From Cyanobacteria bacterium K_DeepCast_35m_m2_155 (lineage in GTDB: Bacteria > Cyanobacteriota > Cyanobacteriia > PCC-6307 > Cyanobiaceae): 35,762 nucleotides of DNA. The DNA lies in the NCBI GenBank assembly GCA_016882285.1, contig VGQS01000010.1, forward strand, positions 1-35,762, written 5' to 3'. The position numbers were made by a program, and so were the translations under genes. Each line of letters starts with the position of its first letter. The first letter of the stretch is position 1. Shown piece after piece: positions 33,580-35,762 of this stretch. The notes under the pieces are model-generated. The model searched no databases, had not been told where the DNA came from, and saw nothing but the letters and a program-made list of their open reading frames with translations.

Positions 33580-34707
33580 ATGCGCAACAGCCGCAGCATG
33601 CAACTCAGCGGCAGGGAATGGTCACTCACGGCTCTGATTGCGCTGCTGATCTGGCTGTTTTTTGCGGCTGATCTGAGCCATGCCCGTGCATCAGGAGCTC
33701 CACTAGCCGGCACTCGATTTCTGCCCTTTCTGGTGGCGGTCGCCTGGTTACCACCCAAGGCGGTGGTACCGCTTGGGCTCTGGGCGCTCGGCATCAAACC
33801 GCTGAGCCTGGCGCTCGCCCCAGCGGCAATGGCGTTCAAGGCAGCCAGCTGGACGCTTGACTTTGCCGTTGAAGCCGTCGCTGTCGCACTGTGCGTCTGG
33901 TTCTGCCAACAGCGCTGGACCCTGCAGCAGACGCGCAACAAACTGCGCAAAACCCTCAACAACAGCCTTAGGGCTTCGGCCTTGATCCATGAGGTGCGCC
34001 AGCCGATCGCACTGTTGCTGCAGCAGAGCCGAGTCTTGCTTCAGCAGCACGAACAAAAGCCAGATCAGCCCAGCAGCCGAGCAGATGACTATCACGCGCT
34101 GGTGGAGCTGCACAAGACGGCAGAAAACCTCGTCTCGATCACACAGACGATGGACGCGCTGCTGCGCTGCAACACACCCCCGGCCACAGAGGCGGTGGAT
34201 TTAAGTGCGCTGGTCTGTGCCCAGCTTGAACAACAGCGCGTTGCCCTCCAGACTGAAGCTGTGCGGCTGTACTGCCGGGGCCTTGATCAGAGCTACTGGC
34301 TCGAGGGCAATGCCGCCCAACTGCGTGTGTTGATCAAGCTGCTCATCAACAATGCCCGCGAAGCACTCTGCAGCACACCTGCAACGCAGCGGAGACTCGC
34401 GGTGGTGTTGAGCCAACAGGCCTGCAAGGGGCTGATTCGACTGAGCGTTTCTGACAGTGGCCCTGGCCTGGCGAGCTGTGACCTTGAGGACTTGCGCCTG
34501 AACAGCAGCAAAGCCACGGGCCTCGGCCTTGGCCTCTACATCGCCGAGCAGATCGCCATGGTCCACAGCGGCTCTCTGGTGATGGGCCGCGACAGCGAGC
34601 TGGGTGGAGCCTCAGTCCAGTTGACCTTGCCACAAGCCGCGATAGCAGCTCCATTCAGGGCTGCAACCGCAACAGCACAGCCAGGCGCACCAGCTGTTTG
34701 CCACTGA
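33580..34707 (+). CDS. Membrane-anchored sensor histidine kinase
   Basis: The 375-aa kinase has an N-terminal membrane region of three to four hydrophobic segments (about 14-31, 46-58, 61-84, 96-109), a short coiled linker (QQRWTLQQTRNKLRKTLNNSLRA), the dimerisation/phosphoacceptor segment ALIHEVRQPIALLLQQ with His137, and an HATPase_c domain: N box LLINNAREAL (about 255-263), DSGPGL (292-297), GLGLGLYIAEQIAMVHSG (314-331). HExRQP is the H-box style of the FixL/DctB-like group. No PAS, GAF or HAMP domain is seen, so sensing must use the membrane part. The ribosome site GGAG is 8 nt upstream. Its 3' end overlaps the convergent response regulator gene by 53 nt; the two are the likely partners. 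Confidence 0.9.
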   Translation: MRNSRSMQLSGREWSLTALIALLIWLFFAADLSHARASGAPLAGTRFLPFLVAVAWLPPKAVVPLGLWALGIKPLSLALAPAAMAFKAASWTLDFAVEAVAVALCVWFCQQRWTLQQTRNKLRKTLNNSLRASALIHEVRQPIALLLQQSRVLLQQHEQKPDQPSSRADDYHALVELHKTAENLVSITQTMDALLRCNTPPATEAVDLSALVCAQLEQQRVALQTEAVRLYCRGLDQSYWLEGNAAQLRVLIKLLINNAREALCSTPATQRRLAVVLSQQACKGLIRLSVSDSGPGLASCDLEDLRLNSSKATGLGLGLYIAEQIAMVHSGSLVMGRDSELGGASVQLTLPQAAIAAPFRAATATAQPGAPAVCH

Positions 34708-35251
34708 CGCCAAGCTTGCTGGCAATGCCTTTGCGATAGGTCTCAACCGTTGCCAGGCTGAGTCCCAGCTCAGCAGCAATTTCGCGGTTGAGGCAGCCGC
34801 GCCCCAGCGCTGCCAACAACGTTTTTTCACGCGCATTCAAAGCGGCTAATTGGGCAGCCGGTAGAGACGTTGCATGCAGCCGCGGTCCTTGCTTGATTCT
34901 CCAGGCCACGACGCAATCAACGAGTGCATGCCAGGCGTCAGACTTGTCGATCACCGCCAGAACAGAACCCCTAAAGCGCTGGGGCAGGACAAAGCCAGAG
35001 GTCAGGGCCGACAACACCACAATCGCCCCGTCTGGATTGGCACCAAGAAAGAGATCAGCCGCGTCTTCCCACGATTCACCTGGAAGCTGCAGATCGAGTA
35101 TCAGCAGATCGGCCCGCTGCATGCTCAACAGCGTCTTGGCCTGCTGGACCGATGGGCAGATGCCAATCAGCTCGAGCGCACAGAATTCAGACAGCAGCGA
35201 AGCCAGCGCCTGGGCAACCAAACGGTGATCGTCAACAACCAGAAAGCGCAT
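34655..35251 (-). CDS. NarL/FixJ-family response regulator
   Basis: This 198-aa two-domain regulator has a receiver domain with the acidic pair D7/D8 (VVDDHR), phosphoacceptor Asp53 (LLILDLQLPG), Ser81 and Lys103 (IDKSD), then a LuxR-type helix-turn-helix from about residue 135 (LAALNAREKTLLAALGRGCLNREIAAELGLSLATVETYRKGIASKLGVSGKQLVRLAVL). The start is ATG 35251 (MRFLVVDDH); the track's extra N-terminus runs into the upstream inverted repeats. It is divergent from the small RHH gene and convergent with, and overlapping, the histidine kinase. Several inverted repeats upstream are candidate sites for autoregulation. Confidence 0.92.
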   Translation of the reverse strand: MRFLVVDDHRLVAQALASLLSEFCALELIGICPSVQQAKTLLSMQRADLLILDLQLPGESWEDAADLFLGANPDGAIVVLSALTSGFVLPQRFRGSVLAVIDKSDAWHALVDCVVAWRIKQGPRLHATSLPAAQLAALNAREKTLLAALGRGCLNREIAAELGLSLATVETYRKGIASKLGVSGKQLVRLAVLLRLQP

Positions 35252-35263
35252 CAATGCTGGCTT

Positions 35264-35333
35264 CACCTTCTTAAGGTGCAAGCGATGCCAATCCCAGTTC
35301 TGGGGTATCTCAACTGGGTCCCAGTTCTGGGGT
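35264..35333. promoter_or_regulatory. Cluster of inverted and direct repeats between the response regulator and RHH genes
   Basis: Going away from the response regulator ATG (35251): CACCTT-CTT-AAGGTG (35264-35278); a 15-nt direct repeat TCCCAGTTCTGGGGT at 35292-35306 and 35319-35333, each holding CCCAG-TT-CTGGG; and the dyad AACTGGG-T-CCCAGTT (35312-35326) between them. The first IR pairs an AAGGTG ribosome-site-like sequence in the response-regulator leader; the others look like operator half-sites on both strands. Confidence 0.65.
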
Positions 35334-35387
35334 CGTCGAGCCAGGCACATTGGCCTAAACGGTGTTCAGGTTGCTTTCTTGTCAGCC

Positions 35388-35576
35388 ATGAACCCGACTA
35401 CAGGCCAACAAACATGCTTTCGCACGCCGCAGCGCATTTCGATCACCCTGGCTCAACATGTTGTCGATGCACTGGTGATTCGCAGCCAGCAAGAGGGGCG
35501 CTCAGTCAGTAATTTATCGACCTACCTGCTGGAATCATCTCTCCAGCAGCAGGATCAACGCCATCTCTATAGATAA
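35388..35576 (+). CDS. Small ribbon-helix-helix (CopG/Arc-like) protein
   Basis: This 62-aa protein, MNPTTGQQTCFRTPQRISITLAQHVVDALVIRSQQEGRSVSNLSTYLLESSLQQQDQRHLYR, shows the ribbon-helix-helix pattern: a strand RISITL, a first helix AQHVVDALVIRSQQEG, a turn RSVSN and a second helix LSTYLLESSLQQ. Such dimers bind DNA and repress their own promoters, often as antitoxins. No toxin-like partner ORF is adjacent. The start is ATG 35388; the track uses a TTG three codons earlier. It is divergent from the response regulator and sits 164 nt before the presumed chlL start. Confidence 0.7.
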   Translation: MNPTTGQQTCFRTPQRISITLAQHVVDALVIRSQQEGRSVSNLSTYLLESSLQQQDQRHLYR

Positions 35577-35595
35577 GTAGAAATGCTTACTTGAA

Positions 35596-35623
35596 GCCAG
35601 ACCTGGCTGTGCGGCTCGAGCCG
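35596..35623. repeat. Two adjacent palindromes before the presumed chlL gene
   Basis: GCCAG-AC-CTGGC (35596-35607) and the perfect 12-bp palindrome CGGCTCGAGCCG (35612-35623) lie about 120-145 nt upstream of ATG 35741. They could be operator sites or RNA hairpins in the leader. No clear promoter was identified in 35577-35740. Confidence 0.5.
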
Positions 35624-35740
35624 AAGCTTGCGCTCTAACTGTGTCGCTTTGCACGCATTGGTGGTGAAGATTGTCTGGCAGCAGTTGGATGAGATTGGAC
35701 TTCACCCAACCGTCGTCGGCTCTGCCGCACGTCCACCCCC

Positions 35741-35762
35741 ATGACCACCACGCTCAGCCGCC
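35741..35762 (+). CDS. chlL: Probable start of chlL (DPOR iron protein), cut by the right edge
   Basis: Only seven codons are visible: ATG ACC ACC ACG CTC AGC CGC (MTTTLSR). Picocyanobacterial ChlL proteins commonly begin MTTTLKR, and chlL normally sits beside chlN-chlB, so this is the likely identity. ChlL is the NifH-like ATP-dependent reductase of DPOR. Seven residues are too few to be sure. Confidence 0.5.

Noticed and set aside
35388-35576. Toxin-antitoxin pair with the RHH protein as antitoxin
   Set aside because: No toxin-like ORF is next to it; the neighbours are a response regulator and the presumed chlL, so a stand-alone repressor is more likely.

Overview
The window comes from an alpha-cyanobacterium of the Synechococcus/Cyanobium lineage. 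The evidence is a form IA Rubisco inside an alpha-carboxysome (cso) operon, a tandem BMC shell protein CsoS1D, SbtA/SbtB and BicA-type bicarbonate transporters, the NDH-1 CO2-uptake genes ndhF4-ndhD4-chpX, and the light-independent protochlorophyllide reductase genes chlN/chlB. The DNA is GC-rich, with dense gene packing and several TTG starts, which fits a Cyanobium-like genome. Homology calls are from recognition of the translated sequences; no searches were run.

Layout. (1) 1-1810: the 5' part of an HtrA-type protease gene (minus) and the divergent dnaA (plus). (2) 1820-17234, all minus: a 16-gene CO2-concentrating block. In transcription order it is sbtA, sbtB, csoS1A, cbbL, cbbS, csoS2, csoSCA, csoS4A, csoS4B, csoS1E, a bacterioferritin, ndhF4, ndhD4, chpX, acRAF and cbbX. 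It brings together bicarbonate import, carboxysome shell and core, thylakoid CO2 hydration, Rubisco assembly and Rubisco activation. A good promoter (TTGCCA-N17-TGTAAT) and a LysR-type dyad precede csoS1A, and hairpins sit between cbbL/cbbS and cbbS/csoS2. (3) 17508-19475: rdgB (plus), csoS1D (minus) and an unrecognised conserved-looking gene (plus). (4) 19487-24280, minus: a secreted protein, bioA, a BicA-like SulP transporter with a clear intrinsic terminator, and a group 2 sigma factor. The last two share a 21-nt promoter-proximal element. (5) 24281-24679: a 399-nt intergenic region with two strong hairpins. (6) 24680-29859: a CPA2 Na+/H+ antiporter, a GAP-family membrane protein, a PacL-type Ca2+ ATPase and two tiny ORFs. 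(7) 29971-35762: chlN-chlB, a 2.9-kb insert, and what looks like the first codons of chlL at the right edge.

How it fits together: SbtA and BicA import bicarbonate using the Na+ gradient, which the CPA2 antiporter could help maintain. NDH-1/ChpX converts CO2 to bicarbonate. The carboxysome (CsoS1A/E/D, CsoS4A/B, CsoS2, CsoSCA, CbbL/S) fixes it, and acRAF and CbbX build and reactivate Rubisco. The least ordinary region is the insert between chlB and the presumed chlL. It holds a membrane histidine kinase preceded by five 8-bp tandem repeats, a convergent NarL-type response regulator whose gene overlaps the kinase gene by 53 nt, a small ribbon-helix-helix protein, and a cluster of inverted repeats between the last two.
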